Counted from the stretch's first letter, positions 26,557 through 36,684 are shown. The stretch: 61,983 bases of DNA from Candidatus Sulfotelmatobacter kueseliae (GCA_900290255.1 OMOD01000101.1:48548-110530); one strand, 5' to 3'. Made by a program: numbers and translations. Notes: generated by a model not told the origin, from the letters alone.

Positions 26557-27492
26557 ATGTCATCCAAGCACAAAATGTCGGTAACGCGTCTTCGGCTAGC
26601 GCTGCCGGCGACGTCCGCCAATCTCGGTCCGGCCTTTGATGCCGCCGCGCTGGCGATGAATTTCTACATCAGGATTGATGCCCGTCCAGCTGAGGAGTTT
26701 TCCATTGCCGCCTCCGGCCGCGGTCGTGAAATCTGTGGCCAGCTCGAAAACAACCTTATCCTCAACACTTATAGCGAAGTGCTGGCGGCCGCGGGCCGGC
26801 CGCTGGTACCACTGCGGCTCCACATCGCCAACGATATTCCGATCGGCAAAGGCTGCGGTTCCTCGGCGGCTGCGCGTCTGGCCGGCATCGCGATGGCTGT
26901 GTATTTCGGCCGGCTCCGCTGGGCTGATGCACAAATCATCGGTGAGGCCTCCCGCCGCGAGCATCACCCCGACAACGCTTCTGCCTGTTGGCTGGGTGGA
27001 CTCACCGTCGCGCGCATGTCTGCGGACGGCGAAGCGCAAGTCGTCAGTGTGCGCCCCAAAGGAAAGTGGCCGCTGCTGTTAGCTGTGCCCGAACAGAGCC
27101 TTGCGACCGAAGAAGCCCGGAGCGTGCTCCCGGCTCAATATTCCCGCGCCGACGCGGTCGCGAATATTCAGAATTCCATGCTGCTGCTTGCGGCCTTCAC
27201 CGAGGGACGCCCCGATCTTCTTTCCGCGGCGCTGGAAGACCGCATCCACCAACCCTATCGTGCGGCGCGGTGCCCCTTGCTTCCTTGCCTGCAGGAGTTG
27301 AAGGGGCGGGAAGGCATCCTGGGCGCGGTTCTCAGCGGTGCCGGTCCGTCGGTCCTCATCTTTGTCGATCGGCGCGCTTCGATGCAGAAAGTCAGCAAAG
27401 TGGTCGCCACGCACTTGTCGCGAAATCAGCTTCTCGCCGAACTGCTTCCAACCACGATCACCTTGCGCGGCGCGCGTTTGACCAGATCCTGA
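26557..27492 (+). CDS. thrB: Homoserine kinase (GHMP family)
   Basis: The 311-residue protein phosphorylates homoserine to feed ThrC. The GHMP motifs are LALPATSANLGPAFDAAALA (N-terminal, homoserine-kinase type), the ATP-binding loop IPIGKGCGSSAAA near residues 94-106, and the C-terminal VLSGAGPSVLIF. An alternative start at the in-frame Met7 is possible. It is the last gene of the cupin-thrC-thrB operon, 8 bp after thrC. It converges with the DinB gene 18 bp further on. Confidence 0.96.
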   Translation: MSSKHKMSVTRLRLALPATSANLGPAFDAAALAMNFYIRIDARPAEEFSIAASGRGREICGQLENNLILNTYSEVLAAAGRPLVPLRLHIANDIPIGKGCGSSAAARLAGIAMAVYFGRLRWADAQIIGEASRREHHPDNASACWLGGLTVARMSADGEAQVVSVRPKGKWPLLLAVPEQSLATEEARSVLPAQYSRADAVANIQNSMLLLAAFTEGRPDLLSAALEDRIHQPYRAARCPLLPCLQELKGREGILGAVLSGAGPSVLIFVDRRASMQKVSKVVATHLSRNQLLAELLPTTITLRGARLTRS

Positions 27493-27510
27493 CCGGCACT
27501 CCGCTTTCTG

Positions 27511-28077
27511 CTATCGGCTGGCGGGCGGAACAATCCCGTTCATCCGCAGGTACTCCACCATCTGGCCGTAGTGGTCGAAGCCATGAGATCCCACGCTCGC
27601 AGCCAGCCCCAGACGGGAGACAGAACCTTCCCCGAACGGGCTCTTCACACTCTCCACGAGGTTCTTTTCATCGATGGTCGCAACCGCCTTGTGCACGTAG
27701 GCGAACGATTCCTTCAAGAACTTTAGAGTGTCAGCCTTGGTCGTGATCGTTGCCGGTCCGGCTTCACCGCCCACATCTACCGGAGGCTTCTCCTGTAGAA
27801 TCGCCGCCCCCAGTTCGTAATTGACAGCCGCAACATGCTTGATCTGCTCGGCAAACGTCCGCACACCTTTGAATTCGCCGTTGCTCGGAGCGAATCCATA
27901 TTTCTCTTCCGGCATGGCGTCGGCTGCGGGCACGAATTCGCGCTCCAGGTTGCTCACCGTGCGGTCCAGCACCTGGGTTACGGTACGATGTTCATCCGTC
28001 GGCTTAGCGGTCTGCGCCGCAGCCGCCATCGTCAACGCCAGCAATGCACATGACTCCAAAATCAGCAGTGTCTTCAT
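27511..28077 (-). CDS. Secreted DinB-family protein
   Basis: From the ATG at 28077 (AGGGGGAC site upstream) the product has 188 residues and a signal peptide (MKTLLILESCALLALTMAAA and a short Ala/Gln tail). The mature four-helix bundle resembles DinB/YfiT proteins. Candidate metal-binding His residues occur in EQIKHVAAVNYEL and in GSHGFDHYGQMVEYLRMNG, whose spacing is typical. DinB-like proteins are often thiol transferases or hydrolases using a metal, but exported acidobacterial ones are uncharacterised. The start ATG overlaps the stop of the permease gene (ATGA), so translation is probably coupled. Confidence 0.88.
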   Translation of the reverse strand: MKTLLILESCALLALTMAAAAQTAKPTDEHRTVTQVLDRTVSNLEREFVPAADAMPEEKYGFAPSNGEFKGVRTFAEQIKHVAAVNYELGAAILQEKPPVDVGGEAGPATITTKADTLKFLKESFAYVHKAVATIDEKNLVESVKSPFGEGSVSRLGLAASVGSHGFDHYGQMVEYLRMNGIVPPASR

Positions 28078-29579
28078 GAAATGTCCCCCTCGTTTCTTGA
28101 TATCTGACTGGTGCCTCCGGCCAGCGGAGCGCCAAACGGCCATTCCCGGCCCCTCCACGAGCGTATCAAAAAGATGGCAACGCCGGTCAGCAGAATCACA
28201 GTCGCATACCGCACTTCCTTTTGCCAATTCTCGCGATTGAAAAGAATGAACAGAAATCCTGCGCTGGCTATTAGCGCCGGCAGCGGATATAGCCACATGC
28301 GGAACGGCCGGGGCAGTTCCGGCTGGCGAATCCGCAGCACGATCGACCCCGTCGCCTGGACCAGGAACTGCAGAATCAGCCGAATCACAACCAGAGCCGC
28401 GATCGCATCCTTGAGTCGCAGAAAGCAGAACGCCGCCGCGACCACCCCCAGCGCCAGCAGCGAAACGTGCGGGAAGCGATACACCGGATGCACTTTAGCA
28501 AAAGCCCGGAAATAGTTGCCATCCCGGGCTGCAGCGTAAGGAACCCGGGAGTACCCCAGCGTCAGCGAGAAGACCGATGCAAAAGCGGTCACGATGACCA
28601 GCCCCGTCACCAGTCGCGCTGCCCACGCCCCATAGATCCGCTGCATGAATAGCGACACAACGTACAATCCGTTGTTGTTCTGTCCTGCCCGCGCCATCTC
28701 GCGCCACGGCACCACGGCCAGAATGCAGACGTTCATCGCTATGTATAGACACGCCACCGCCAGAATGGAAAGCAGCAAGGCACGCGGAATGTTCTTTCCC
28801 GGATCTTTGATTTCGTCGCCCAGAAAACAGACGTTGTAGTAGCCCCAGTAGTCGTAAGTGGAGACGAGCATCGCCCCGCCCAACCCAGCCAGAAATTGGT
28901 GAGAGAGTGTGAATGCTCCCGGAGGAAAGTCGAATGCCCGTGCGGCATTGAAGTGAGTCAGCCCGGCAAAGATGATCCACCCGATCGTTCCCATCACTCC
29001 AAACCACAATACCTTCGAGAGCCGTCCGATGGCCGTGATGCGCCGGTAGAGCAGCAACACGGTAAAGAAGCAGACCACGACTGCCAAAGCCGTTCCTGGA
29101 GTCACGATCCAGCTTGCCTGCAGGGTGCCGGCCCACGGAATGTGCAGCGCAGCCTCATGATGCGCGTACACGGTTTCCAGTTCCGGCCAGTAGTAAGCGG
29201 CGTATCCCGCCAGACCGATGCAACCGGTGGCAATGGAAAGTGGTGCGCTGAACGAGACCTGCCAGATGAAGAGAAAAGAAATGAGGCGTCCCCATTTCTG
29301 CGGCCCATAAATCTCGCGCAAGTAGCGGTACGATCCGCCCGAGGCGGGCAGCGCCGCGCCCAATTCGGCCGTCACCAGGCCGTCACATACGGCGAGCAGC
29401 GCGCCCGCCACCCATCCCAGCAGGGCCTGAGGCCCGCCCATGGCGCTCACGACCAGAGGCATGGTGATGAACGGCCCTACGCCGATCATGTCGATCATGT
29501 TCAGCGCGGTCGCGCTGCCCAGCCCCATTCCGCGGATGAGGGTGGGAGAAGCCGCTTCCGATTTTGTCGGGGAACCCAT
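28074..29579 (-). CDS. APC-superfamily amino acid permease
   Basis: The 501-residue protein has about twelve membrane segments. Early motifs are GLGSATALNMIDMIGVGPFITM (helix 1, with the unwound Gly-rich substrate site) and PASGGSYRYLREIYGP. LVVIRLILQFLVQATGSIVL lies towards the end. The family imports or exchanges amino acids or polyamines with proton or antiport energy. The substrate cannot be read from the sequence. Its last base pairs overlap the DinB start, and a heptamer array with the LmbE gene end lies 45 bp upstream. Confidence 0.92.
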   Translation of the reverse strand: MGSPTKSEAASPTLIRGMGLGSATALNMIDMIGVGPFITMPLVVSAMGGPQALLGWVAGALLAVCDGLVTAELGAALPASGGSYRYLREIYGPQKWGRLISFLFIWQVSFSAPLSIATGCIGLAGYAAYYWPELETVYAHHEAALHIPWAGTLQASWIVTPGTALAVVVCFFTVLLLYRRITAIGRLSKVLWFGVMGTIGWIIFAGLTHFNAARAFDFPPGAFTLSHQFLAGLGGAMLVSTYDYWGYYNVCFLGDEIKDPGKNIPRALLLSILAVACLYIAMNVCILAVVPWREMARAGQNNNGLYVVSLFMQRIYGAWAARLVTGLVIVTAFASVFSLTLGYSRVPYAAARDGNYFRAFAKVHPVYRFPHVSLLALGVVAAAFCFLRLKDAIAALVVIRLILQFLVQATGSIVLRIRQPELPRPFRMWLYPLPALIASAGFLFILFNRENWQKEVRYATVILLTGVAIFLIRSWRGREWPFGAPLAGGTSQISRNEGDIS

Positions 29580-29623
29580 GTGTCGGTTGGATTACGCGCC
29601 TCGGTACTTTCCCAGCGCGCTCT

Positions 29624-29655
29624 ACTGGCAACTGGGTACTGGCAACTGGCTACTG
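29624..29655. repeat. 7-bp array ACTGGCA/ACTGGGT/ACTGGCT
   Basis: Four successive heptamers plus a partial unit span the end of the LmbE-like gene and the start of the gap to the permease gene. The first four bases ACTG are constant. Confidence 0.9.
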
Positions 29656-32457
29656 CTTCTGACTCAACAGATTCACATACAGCCGCACGGCTCCCGGCAC
29701 GCCCGCCGGCAACTGCCGGAAGAACGCGTATCCGGTGTAGATATACATTCCCTTCCCGTACCGTGCCCGCAGCAACCCGCCTTTCTGCGCATCCTCTCCC
29801 GGATCGTGGCAGGCCAGCAGCGGCTGAAAATGATCATCCCACTTGCTCATGAAATATAACCCGCGCTCCTGCACCCAGCCGTCGAAATCGTGCTCCGTGA
29901 TCGCATTGGGATAATGAAACACCGGATCCTCAGGCGCGAGAATCTCTACCGGAGCTTCCTCCACCGAAACGCGCGCCCGGCTCAGTTCCGCGGGATAAGG
30001 AGTAAACTTCCCGCTGTTAAACTCTCCGACACCGGTGTTGTACTGTACCAGCAACGTTCCGCCTTTGGAGACGAAGTCGAGCAGCTTCTGGTTATTCGCC
30101 ACCACGTCCTTCTGCGTATCGTAAGCACGAATGCCCACCACGATCGTTGCATAGTTGCTCAAATCCTCATTCGCCAGCTTCTCGGCGGGGATTAGGGTGA
30201 CGTCCATTCCCACCTGCCGCAAAACTGTCGGAATATCATCACCCGCGCCCATGATGTAGCCGATTTTCAGGTCGTGCGGTGCCTGCACGTCCACAATGCT
30301 GACCCTCTGCTGCGCCGGCTGATAGTAGTAAAAGCTGCCCAAGTCCGCGCGCGTGACCAGGGTGTATCCTTCGCTGTATTTTTCGCCATCGGATTCGAGA
30401 ACTGCGCGTATCGTCGTGCGCCCTTCCTGCAGGCCGGAGGGGAAGACCTTGAACTCGAAATCCTTCTTCTCGCTGCGCCGGTTGAAATCTGCCGCAAACT
30501 GCTCCGGTTCTGAGCGCCACCCCTGAGGCAACTCCAAGCTCAGCGTGCCGTGCGCCTCACCGGTCTTATTACTAATGACCCCTACCTTAGCGGTCGAAGT
30601 CGAGCCGTTGTGCATCGAGATTACCTGCGTGCCTGGCTCCAGCTCCACCGAGAATAGCGGCACGATCGCCAGCGGCCGGGTTGAGGGTTTCCCATCGTTG
30701 TCGAGAAACGGCGTGACCACGACGGTAGAGATGCCGTTCCTGGTTTTTGTTCCGCCTGTGCCGCCCACCGAATACTCGACCCGCGCCCGCAGTGCCGGAG
30801 GCGGGAAGGGAAGCGTGGCGTACCGTTCGTCGTCGACGTGATTCAGGCTGTCGCGATCGGGATCATCCCGATGCCAGTACGGCCGCGTATATGGCGTATC
30901 CTTCGGTACCCGCAGCCGGAAATCAGCGTGCAGGTCTCCTCCCGGCTTCACCGTTTCCGGTCGCGTTTTCCCATTGATGGTGTTCCATCCCGCTGGAACC
31001 TCTAGCTTGATGTGGTCGATCGTCAAGGGTTGTTTCGAGCCGTTGTGAAATGTCACCGCCGCCAGAAATTCCTGCCCCGGCGAAACCGTGGCCAGCGGAT
31101 CCGCCTCTTCCGGTGCCGCTTCGGACGGCCCTCCCTCCGACGCTACAGAGGCCGTGAGCCTCACGCCCAACGCCAGATTCAGCGCAGTTTCGGCCTGTTG
31201 CTGCTTCTCGGCGATTCGCGTCAGCAAGTCGAGCTTGGCCGCCGTGGTTAGCGTACTGCTCCGAACCTGGTCATGCACGTTTTGTAGCCCGGCGACAACC
31301 TCGAGCAAAGGAGTGACTGCCGCGGAAGCGTCATTCAGATTTGCCTTTTCTGTCGCCTCCCAAACCCGTGTCGCAATCTTCATCAGTTCCGAGCGCAGCT
31401 GGGGAACTTTCTTTTGCCCGGATCCCAACTGTGCCGCCAGTCCCGGCCACGCGGTGTCGATTCCATCGAAGAAAGTTTTCTCGTGTCCGTCCTTGCCCAC
31501 AGCCGGAGGCGCTACCGAATCCACCAGTTTGTAATACGTAAAGCGATCCCCCGCGTCTACCGTCCAGTTCGCCGCGCCTTGCGATTTCTGGTGACGTAAT
31601 CCTTCCATCGCGAACTGCACATACGACATGCCCAGTTGCGGGTTGCGCTCGCCGGTGTTGAATTTCACGGTCCAATTGGCATCAGGACAGGTCGTCGCGC
31701 CCCACGGGCAGACATTGCCGATGTAAAACTTCTTGGCCTGCCAGGGCTCGAGCCCCCCGGCAATCTGTTCGGGAAAGCGCTGCGGATCGGCCGCCGCCCG
31801 GAATGCCTCTTTTGCCAGAATGCTCGACGCCTGATGGTGCCCGTGTCCATCCCGCTCCGTGCCCGAAAACCGCGCCACCAGCACATCCGGACGAAATGTC
31901 CGAATTACCCGCACCATGTCGCCGAGCGCCACATCGTGCCCGCCCCATTTTTCAAACGTCTCGTCCACGCTCTTCGAGAATCCAAAGTCGGCGACGCGCG
32001 AAAACCGGTCCTGGATACCGTAAAACTGATCCGACGCCAGCAGTTCCAGGGTCCGCAACACACCCAGAACATCCGACAAATTGCTGCCGATCTTGTTCTG
32101 CCCACCCTCGCCGCGATTCAGCGTCATGAGCAGCGTGCTGACGCCCTGCCCGCGCGCCTGCAGCGTCAGCATGCCGCCGTCTTCGTCATCCGGATGCGCC
32201 ACCACCTGCATCAGCCGCGCCGTCGTTCCCAGGCGTAACAGTTCCAACCGCAATCCGGTCATGCCGTCATCTTGCGGAATTTCCGCCGGGACTCCCTGGT
32301 ACAACAGGCCCGGAGGGTCAGCCATGATTTCAGTGAGCCCAGCCTGTGCCATCGCTGCCGATGGAGCCTTCGCCGCAGGCCGGGCCTCCACCTTCGCTGA
32401 TGGAGCCTGCGCAGGTGCGGTGAGAGCAACAATCATCGGTACGCACGCACACTTCAA
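29650..32457 (-). CDS. Exported LmbE/PIG-L-type deacetylase with C-terminal accessory domains
   Basis: The protein has 935 residues from a TTG at 32457, which gives a short signal-like N-terminus; an ATG at 32436 is the alternative. The open frame continues upstream through a dispersed repeat and the neighbouring gene and is not coding there. The zinc motif AHPDDE is at residues 87-92, and the second ligand region GHGHHQAS near 204-211. The middle contains beta-sandwich regions (VTFHNGSKQPLTIDHIKLE, LPQGWRSEPEQFAADF). The C-terminal third resembles a class-I glutamine-amidotransferase-like fold (YATIVVGIRAYDTQKDVV, GGTLLVQYNTG). LmbE enzymes remove acetyl groups from amino sugars. The substrate here is unknown. 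Confidence 0.88.
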   Translation of the reverse strand: MKCACVPMIVALTAPAQAPSAKVEARPAAKAPSAAMAQAGLTEIMADPPGLLYQGVPAEIPQDDGMTGLRLELLRLGTTARLMQVVAHPDDEDGGMLTLQARGQGVSTLLMTLNRGEGGQNKIGSNLSDVLGVLRTLELLASDQFYGIQDRFSRVADFGFSKSVDETFEKWGGHDVALGDMVRVIRTFRPDVLVARFSGTERDGHGHHQASSILAKEAFRAAADPQRFPEQIAGGLEPWQAKKFYIGNVCPWGATTCPDANWTVKFNTGERNPQLGMSYVQFAMEGLRHQKSQGAANWTVDAGDRFTYYKLVDSVAPPAVGKDGHEKTFFDGIDTAWPGLAAQLGSGQKKVPQLRSELMKIATRVWEATEKANLNDASAAVTPLLEVVAGLQNVHDQVRSSTLTTAAKLDLLTRIAEKQQQAETALNLALGVRLTASVASEGGPSEAAPEEADPLATVSPGQEFLAAVTFHNGSKQPLTIDHIKLEVPAGWNTINGKTRPETVKPGGDLHADFRLRVPKDTPYTRPYWHRDDPDRDSLNHVDDERYATLPFPPPALRARVEYSVGGTGGTKTRNGISTVVVTPFLDNDGKPSTRPLAIVPLFSVELEPGTQVISMHNGSTSTAKVGVISNKTGEAHGTLSLELPQGWRSEPEQFAADFNRRSEKKDFEFKVFPSGLQEGRTTIRAVLESDGEKYSEGYTLVTRADLGSFYYYQPAQQRVSIVDVQAPHDLKIGYIMGAGDDIPTVLRQVGMDVTLIPAEKLANEDLSNYATIVVGIRAYDTQKDVVANNQKLLDFVSKGGTLLVQYNTGVGEFNSGKFTPYPAELSRARVSVEEAPVEILAPEDPVFHYPNAITEHDFDGWVQERGLYFMSKWDDHFQPLLACHDPGEDAQKGGLLRARYGKGMYIYTGYAFFRQLPAGVPGAVRLYVNLLSQKQ

Positions 32458-32580
32458 CCGGGAGTGACGGAGGCGTTGGAGGATTGCGGGGACGCCGCGG
32501 CGAGCGGGCCGCGACAAGCTGGCAGTTCCGGAGATTCTCACGTTACAAGGATGGGGCCTAACCCCGGTTTGACGCAAATT

Positions 32581-32710
32581 CTTTCGCGTAGTGCTGGCAT
32601 CTTGCCGGCTGTCGCATGGGCGTCTCGCCCACGCAACCGACGGACGAAAACGCGCGCCCCCTCGCCGTTGCTCAGGGCAGGCTTCCACCGCCGAGACGGC
32701 GGCGCTCTCC
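32581..32710. repeat. Probable dispersed intergenic repeat with small hairpins
   Basis: The segment contains GGGCG-TCT-CGCCC (32620-32632) and CGCCG-AGA-CGGCG (32691-32703), in a context reading CTGGCATCTTGCCGGCTG. I recall similar stretches scattered in acidobacterial genomes, but no second copy is in this window. Translating it yields spurious Arg/Ala/Cys-rich peptide. Confidence 0.5.
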
Positions 32711-33577
32711 TCACACATCGCACAACTCCACCGCCTTTCGCAGCGCTTCCATCGGATCGCCCACCGGCACAAATTCATGCGCGACATAGCCGCGGAATCC
32801 GGCATCGGCGATGGCCCGCATGACCGCTTCATAGTGAATTTCCTGCGTCGCGTCGAGTTCATGCCGTCCCGGGACCCCTCCGGTATGAAAATGCCCAATC
32901 CACTGCATGTTGCGCCGGATGGTCTCAATCAGATCGCCTTCCATGATCTGCATGTGGTAGATGTCATAAAGCAGCTTGACGTTGGGCGAATTGACTTCCT
33001 CGACCGCGCGAACGCCCCACGCCGTGTGGTCGCACATATAGTCGGGATGATCGCGCTTGCTGTTGAGCAGTTCCATGCAGATGGTGATACCGTGATCTTC
33101 CGCAATTGTCCTCACTCGGTTCAGCCCGGCGATGGTATTCCTCAAACCCTCTTCATCCGAGATGCCGCCGCGGCTGCCGGAAAATGTAATGACGTTGGGC
33201 ACGGCGGCCTTGGCGGCTTTGGGAATGTTCGTGCGAAACGCCTGCTCGATCGCCGCATGGTTCTCAACCCGGTTCAGAGCCTTGCCGATCTCGCCCCCGC
33301 CGGCATATCCCATCGTGCACACCAGGCCGTAGCGCCGCGGGATCTCATACTCATCCGGCTGCAGCAGATCAATCCCGCGCAGACCTATCTTCGCCGCGTA
33401 CTCCGCCAGTTGATCGAGAGGAATGTGGGGGTAGCACCACTGGCCGACGGACTGATGAATGCGTCCCTTGCGCGCTACTGCCGTCGCATCAGAACTCGCC
33501 GCCAGCGATGGAATCCCCATCGCTGCCGCGCTCACTAGCGAAGACTTGAGCAGCGCCCGCCGGGTAAGGTTTTTCAT
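32711..33577 (-). CDS. Tat-exported TIM-barrel isomerase-like protein
   Basis: The 288-residue protein begins with a twin-arginine signal (TRRALLKSSLVSAAAMG, Arg6-Arg7). The barrel belongs to the sugar phosphate isomerase/epimerase (xylose-isomerase-like) family, close to hydroxypyruvate isomerases. Likely metal ligands are the Glu of ICMELLNS, the Asp of LLYDIYHMQ, the His of WIGHFHTGGVPGRHELD and the Glu of VAHEFVP. Members interconvert small sugars or hydroxyacids. It lies between the kinase and the LmbE deacetylase on the same strand, so a surface-sugar role is possible but not shown. Confidence 0.9.
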   Translation of the reverse strand: MKNLTRRALLKSSLVSAAAMGIPSLAASSDATAVARKGRIHQSVGQWCYPHIPLDQLAEYAAKIGLRGIDLLQPDEYEIPRRYGLVCTMGYAGGGEIGKALNRVENHAAIEQAFRTNIPKAAKAAVPNVITFSGSRGGISDEEGLRNTIAGLNRVRTIAEDHGITICMELLNSKRDHPDYMCDHTAWGVRAVEEVNSPNVKLLYDIYHMQIMEGDLIETIRRNMQWIGHFHTGGVPGRHELDATQEIHYEAVMRAIADAGFRGYVAHEFVPVGDPMEALRKAVELCDV

Positions 33578-33642
33578 AGAGTGTGAAGAGGGTTTGCCGA
33601 GAACTGACCCTAACCCCTGGCCCAGACGCCCGGACCTCTCCT

Positions 33643-36036
33643 CTACTGCCTGCCTTCCTTCAGCGTCGTCTGGCAGTTACCGGCCGCGGTCAGAACCTCG
33701 TTGAACGCCGTCTCTTTGCGCAGATCCTTCAGCAGCGGATCGTCCAGCAGCGCCGAATGCGCGCAATAATTCTGCTGCACCGCTAGTTTCAGCAACCGCA
33801 GCGCCGGTTCATTCTGTCCGCAGGCCGCCATGAGGGCTCCCACGTGATACCAGGCCTCGGCATCGAGTTCGGCCATCACCGAGGCTTCTGTTTCCTTCAC
33901 GATCCTGGGCAAATCCGCAGGCCGCTGCGCCGCGGTGCAGGCTTCCATCAACTCGCGGTGGTACGACGAAGCCTTCCCCATGTTCTTGGCTGCTGCTCGC
34001 GCCTCGGCGATATTCCCCTCCGCCAGATAGATGTAGGGCGTTACCCAGGCCGCCCACTCTGACCCGGCATCCAGATGCACATAGTCCATCGCCCGGTCGG
34101 TCTTGCCCATTTCCAGGAACGACCAGGCGCAGGAGCGGAAACTGAAATTCCCGGGATCCAGAGCCCGGGCGGCGTTGCACTCCTGCGCCGACTGATCGAG
34201 CATTCCCGCATACCGCAGTACGTAGGCGAGCGCGAAATGGGCGTCGGCACTCTGCGGTTGCCGCCGCACCAGATCGGTCGCCGCGTCATAGGCCCGTCCC
34301 AGCTCGCCGCGTTCCACCCGCATCGCGATCAGGTTACTCGCGGCCATCACGCGATTGGGATCGAGTGTCAGCGCCCGCTCGTAGGCGTGATTCGAGCGCT
34401 GGAACATGTCTTCGCCGCCGCCGCCGTAAAGCGAGTCGAAGTAATACCGCTGCCCCAGGGCTTCCCACGCCGGCGCATACGTGGGGTCGAGTCCCACCGA
34501 AAACTGCAGGATCGTGATCGCTTCCTTATTGGGCTTAGGATCATGGGGAACGGCGATGCTTTGCAAGTAAAAGTCATACGCTTTCTGATTCTTCGGCCGC
34601 GACGCTGTCTCTACCTCGCCGCCCCCGCTTCCCAGCACCGGCAGAAGTCCATGCTGCACCTGCGTGGTCAGTTGCTCCTGCAGCCCGATCAGGTTGTCGG
34701 CCTTTTCTGTGAACGTGGTTTGCCACAGCAGCCGGTCGGTGGGCACGTCAATCGCCTCCAGGGTCACTGTCAACTGATCTCCCTGCTTCAAGAAATGCCC
34801 CTGCACTAATCTTCCCACCCTCAGTTCCTGCCCCACTTTCCTGGGATCCAGGTCCAGCGCCACGAACTTCCGCGTTACCGACGAAGGCCGCACCTCCAGC
34901 GACCGCGAATATGTCAGCACGCTGGTCAACTCATCTGCCAGCGCGAAGCGCAGATAGTCCACGTTGAAATCGCCGTTCATGTTCTGCAGAGGCAGGACGG
35001 CGATCGCGTTGCGCTGTTCCGCATTCGCCGCCTGGCGATGGTTGTACCACCAGGCCCCTACCGAGGCCAGCACCGCCACCAACAGGCCCGCCATGCCCAG
35101 CAGCAGATACATCTGGACCCGCGTATTCCGCCCAAACGTCTTGGTTGCCACCCGCAGCTTGGTGGCGCTTCCGCTCTTGATTGTGCCGGACTCGGTTTCC
35201 CGCTTCAGCAGTGCCAGGTCCGACTTCATTTCGACCGCGCTCTGGTAGCGATGGTTGCGGTCTTTCTCCATCGCCTTGCCGATGATTCCTTCCAGTTCAA
35301 TCGGGATCTTGGGATTCAGATCCCGCGGTGGAACCGGCTTCGCGTGCAGCACCTCATTCAAAGTAGCCAGCGAGTTATTCCCGCTGAAAGGCTTCTTGCC
35401 CGTGGCCATCTCGTACAGCACCGACCCGAACGAAAACAAGTCGCTGCGCGCGTCCACCGTCTCGCTACGGGCCTGCTCTGGTGACATGTACACGGCGGTC
35501 CCCGGAATCACGCCCACCGCGGTCAACGATTGGTCTGCGCCCGCTCCGTCATCATCCCCCAGGCTGTGCACCAGTTTGGCCAGCCCGAAGTCGAGCACCT
35601 TGACCTGGCCGCCGGTGGTCATGAAAATGTTGGCTGGCTTGATGTCGCGGTGCACGATCCCCTTGGCGTGCGATGCCACCAGCGCGTCCGCGACCTGCAC
35701 TCCCACCTCGAGCACCTTATCCACTGGTATGGGCTGGCCGGCGATGTACTGCTTCAGACTCTCGCCCTCGAGCTTCTCCATCACGATGAAGGGATGCCCG
35801 TTGTTATCCTCGATGCTGTGGATGGTGCAGATATTGGGGTGGTTGAGTTGCGACGCCGCGCGCGCCTCGCGGGTGAACCGCTCCAGCGACTTGGGGTCGC
35901 CGGCCAGGTTTTCCGGGATAAATTTCAGCGCGACATGTCGCCCCAGCTTGAGGTCCTCGGCCTCGTAGACGACCCCCATACCACCACCCCCCAGCTTTCC
36001 CAGGATGCGGTAATGGGACACGGTCTGGCCGATCAT
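33643..36036 (-). CDS. Membrane Ser/Thr protein kinase with TPR sensor part
   Basis: The 797-residue protein starts with a complete Hanks-type kinase domain (residues about 8-280). It has a Gly-rich loop [12 protein letters not shown], Lys38 in VALKFI, Glu57, HRDIKPAN with Asp131, DFGLAK with Asp149 and the [11 protein letters not shown] activation segment. A single membrane helix follows at about residues 310-330. The extracytoplasmic part first resembles the TolB/adenylate-cyclase-associated region ([20 protein letters not shown]) and then contains TPR repeats. This domain order is characteristic of acidobacterial kinases. The signal and substrates are unknown. Confidence 0.95.
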   Translation of the reverse strand: MIGQTVSHYRILGKLGGGGMGVVYEAEDLKLGRHVALKFIPENLAGDPKSLERFTREARAASQLNHPNICTIHSIEDNNGHPFIVMEKLEGESLKQYIAGQPIPVDKVLEVGVQVADALVASHAKGIVHRDIKPANIFMTTGGQVKVLDFGLAKLVHSLGDDDGAGADQSLTAVGVIPGTAVYMSPEQARSETVDARSDLFSFGSVLYEMATGKKPFSGNNSLATLNEVLHAKPVPPRDLNPKIPIELEGIIGKAMEKDRNHRYQSAVEMKSDLALLKRETESGTIKSGSATKLRVATKTFGRNTRVQMYLLLGMAGLLVAVLASVGAWWYNHRQAANAEQRNAIAVLPLQNMNGDFNVDYLRFALADELTSVLTYSRSLEVRPSSVTRKFVALDLDPRKVGQELRVGRLVQGHFLKQGDQLTVTLEAIDVPTDRLLWQTTFTEKADNLIGLQEQLTTQVQHGLLPVLGSGGGEVETASRPKNQKAYDFYLQSIAVPHDPKPNKEAITILQFSVGLDPTYAPAWEALGQRYYFDSLYGGGGEDMFQRSNHAYERALTLDPNRVMAASNLIAMRVERGELGRAYDAATDLVRRQPQSADAHFALAYVLRYAGMLDQSAQECNAARALDPGNFSFRSCAWSFLEMGKTDRAMDYVHLDAGSEWAAWVTPYIYLAEGNIAEARAAAKNMGKASSYHRELMEACTAAQRPADLPRIVKETEASVMAELDAEAWYHVGALMAACGQNEPALRLLKLAVQQNYCAHSALLDDPLLKDLRKETAFNEVLTAAGNCQTTLKEGRQ

Positions 36037-36257
36037 GAGTGCCTGCGACTATCGCTCGGCGCTAATGTTAGGCCCAGGGCCGAATCCCGGTCAACTGCCT
36101 TGTTTCCGGCTGTCTGGGGAAGTCGCTCTGGGCTTGAATCTGCTGGGAATTTCTGCATGGGAATCGCCGCGTCGATTCCCAAACCTGAGTGCCTCTACGT
36201 CCTTTCGTGAGTCTGTTTGCTGTTCCGTCCAACGCCGCGCGGTTTACCATTAGAGAC

Positions 36258-36279
36258 GGCGAGCCCCGGCGGGCTCGCC
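36258..36279 (+). promoter_or_regulatory. Hairpin in the leader of the DUF2934 gene
   Basis: GGCGAGCCC (36258-36266), loop CGGC and GGGCTCGCC (36271-36279) form a perfect 9-bp GC-rich stem ending 12 bp before the ATG at 36292 and just before its GGAG site. It may be a REP-like element or may influence translation. Confidence 0.5.
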
Positions 36280-36291
36280 CGGAGCTTATTC

Positions 36292-36684
36292 ATGGAGACC
36301 GCTTCCCACCCCAATGCGCAAACGCCACCGCACCGGCCCAATGCTCACCCTGACCTGCAGGAGGCCATCCGCCGCCGCGCCGAAGAAATCTACATTCGCA
36401 ACGGCAGAATCCCCGGCCGCGACCTGGAAAACTGGGCGCAGGCAGAGAAGGAAATCCTGCGTCAGTCCGACGAGCGTCCGGCCCGCCGCACAGCAGTCGT
36501 GGTGACAGTCAACGGCGTGAAATACGTCGGCGAGTATGACGCGGCCTCGTGCGGGGGCTACACGCCGGGCGAACTTGGCGCCGGCGCCCGCGTTCCCGTT
36601 CGCTTCGAAGGCGACAAGATGTTCGTGAAACGTCCGAACGGCCAGGAACTCGAAACCACCATCGTCAACCGAATGCGGGGATGA
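36292..36684 (+). CDS. DUF2934 protein
   Basis: From the ATG at 36292 (GGAG upstream) the product has 130 residues. After a Pro/His-rich, probably disordered start, residues about 25-60 match the DUF2934 helix pair (LQEAIRRRAEEIYIRNG and LENWAQAEKEIL). The remainder is a small beta-type domain (VVVTVNGVKYVGEYDA, ARVPVRFEGDKMFVKRP). DUF2934 is frequent in soil Acidobacteria and Proteobacteria. Its function is unknown. Confidence 0.85.
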   Translation: METASHPNAQTPPHRPNAHPDLQEAIRRRAEEIYIRNGRIPGRDLENWAQAEKEILRQSDERPARRTAVVVTVNGVKYVGEYDAASCGGYTPGELGAGARVPVRFEGDKMFVKRPNGQELETTIVNRMRG

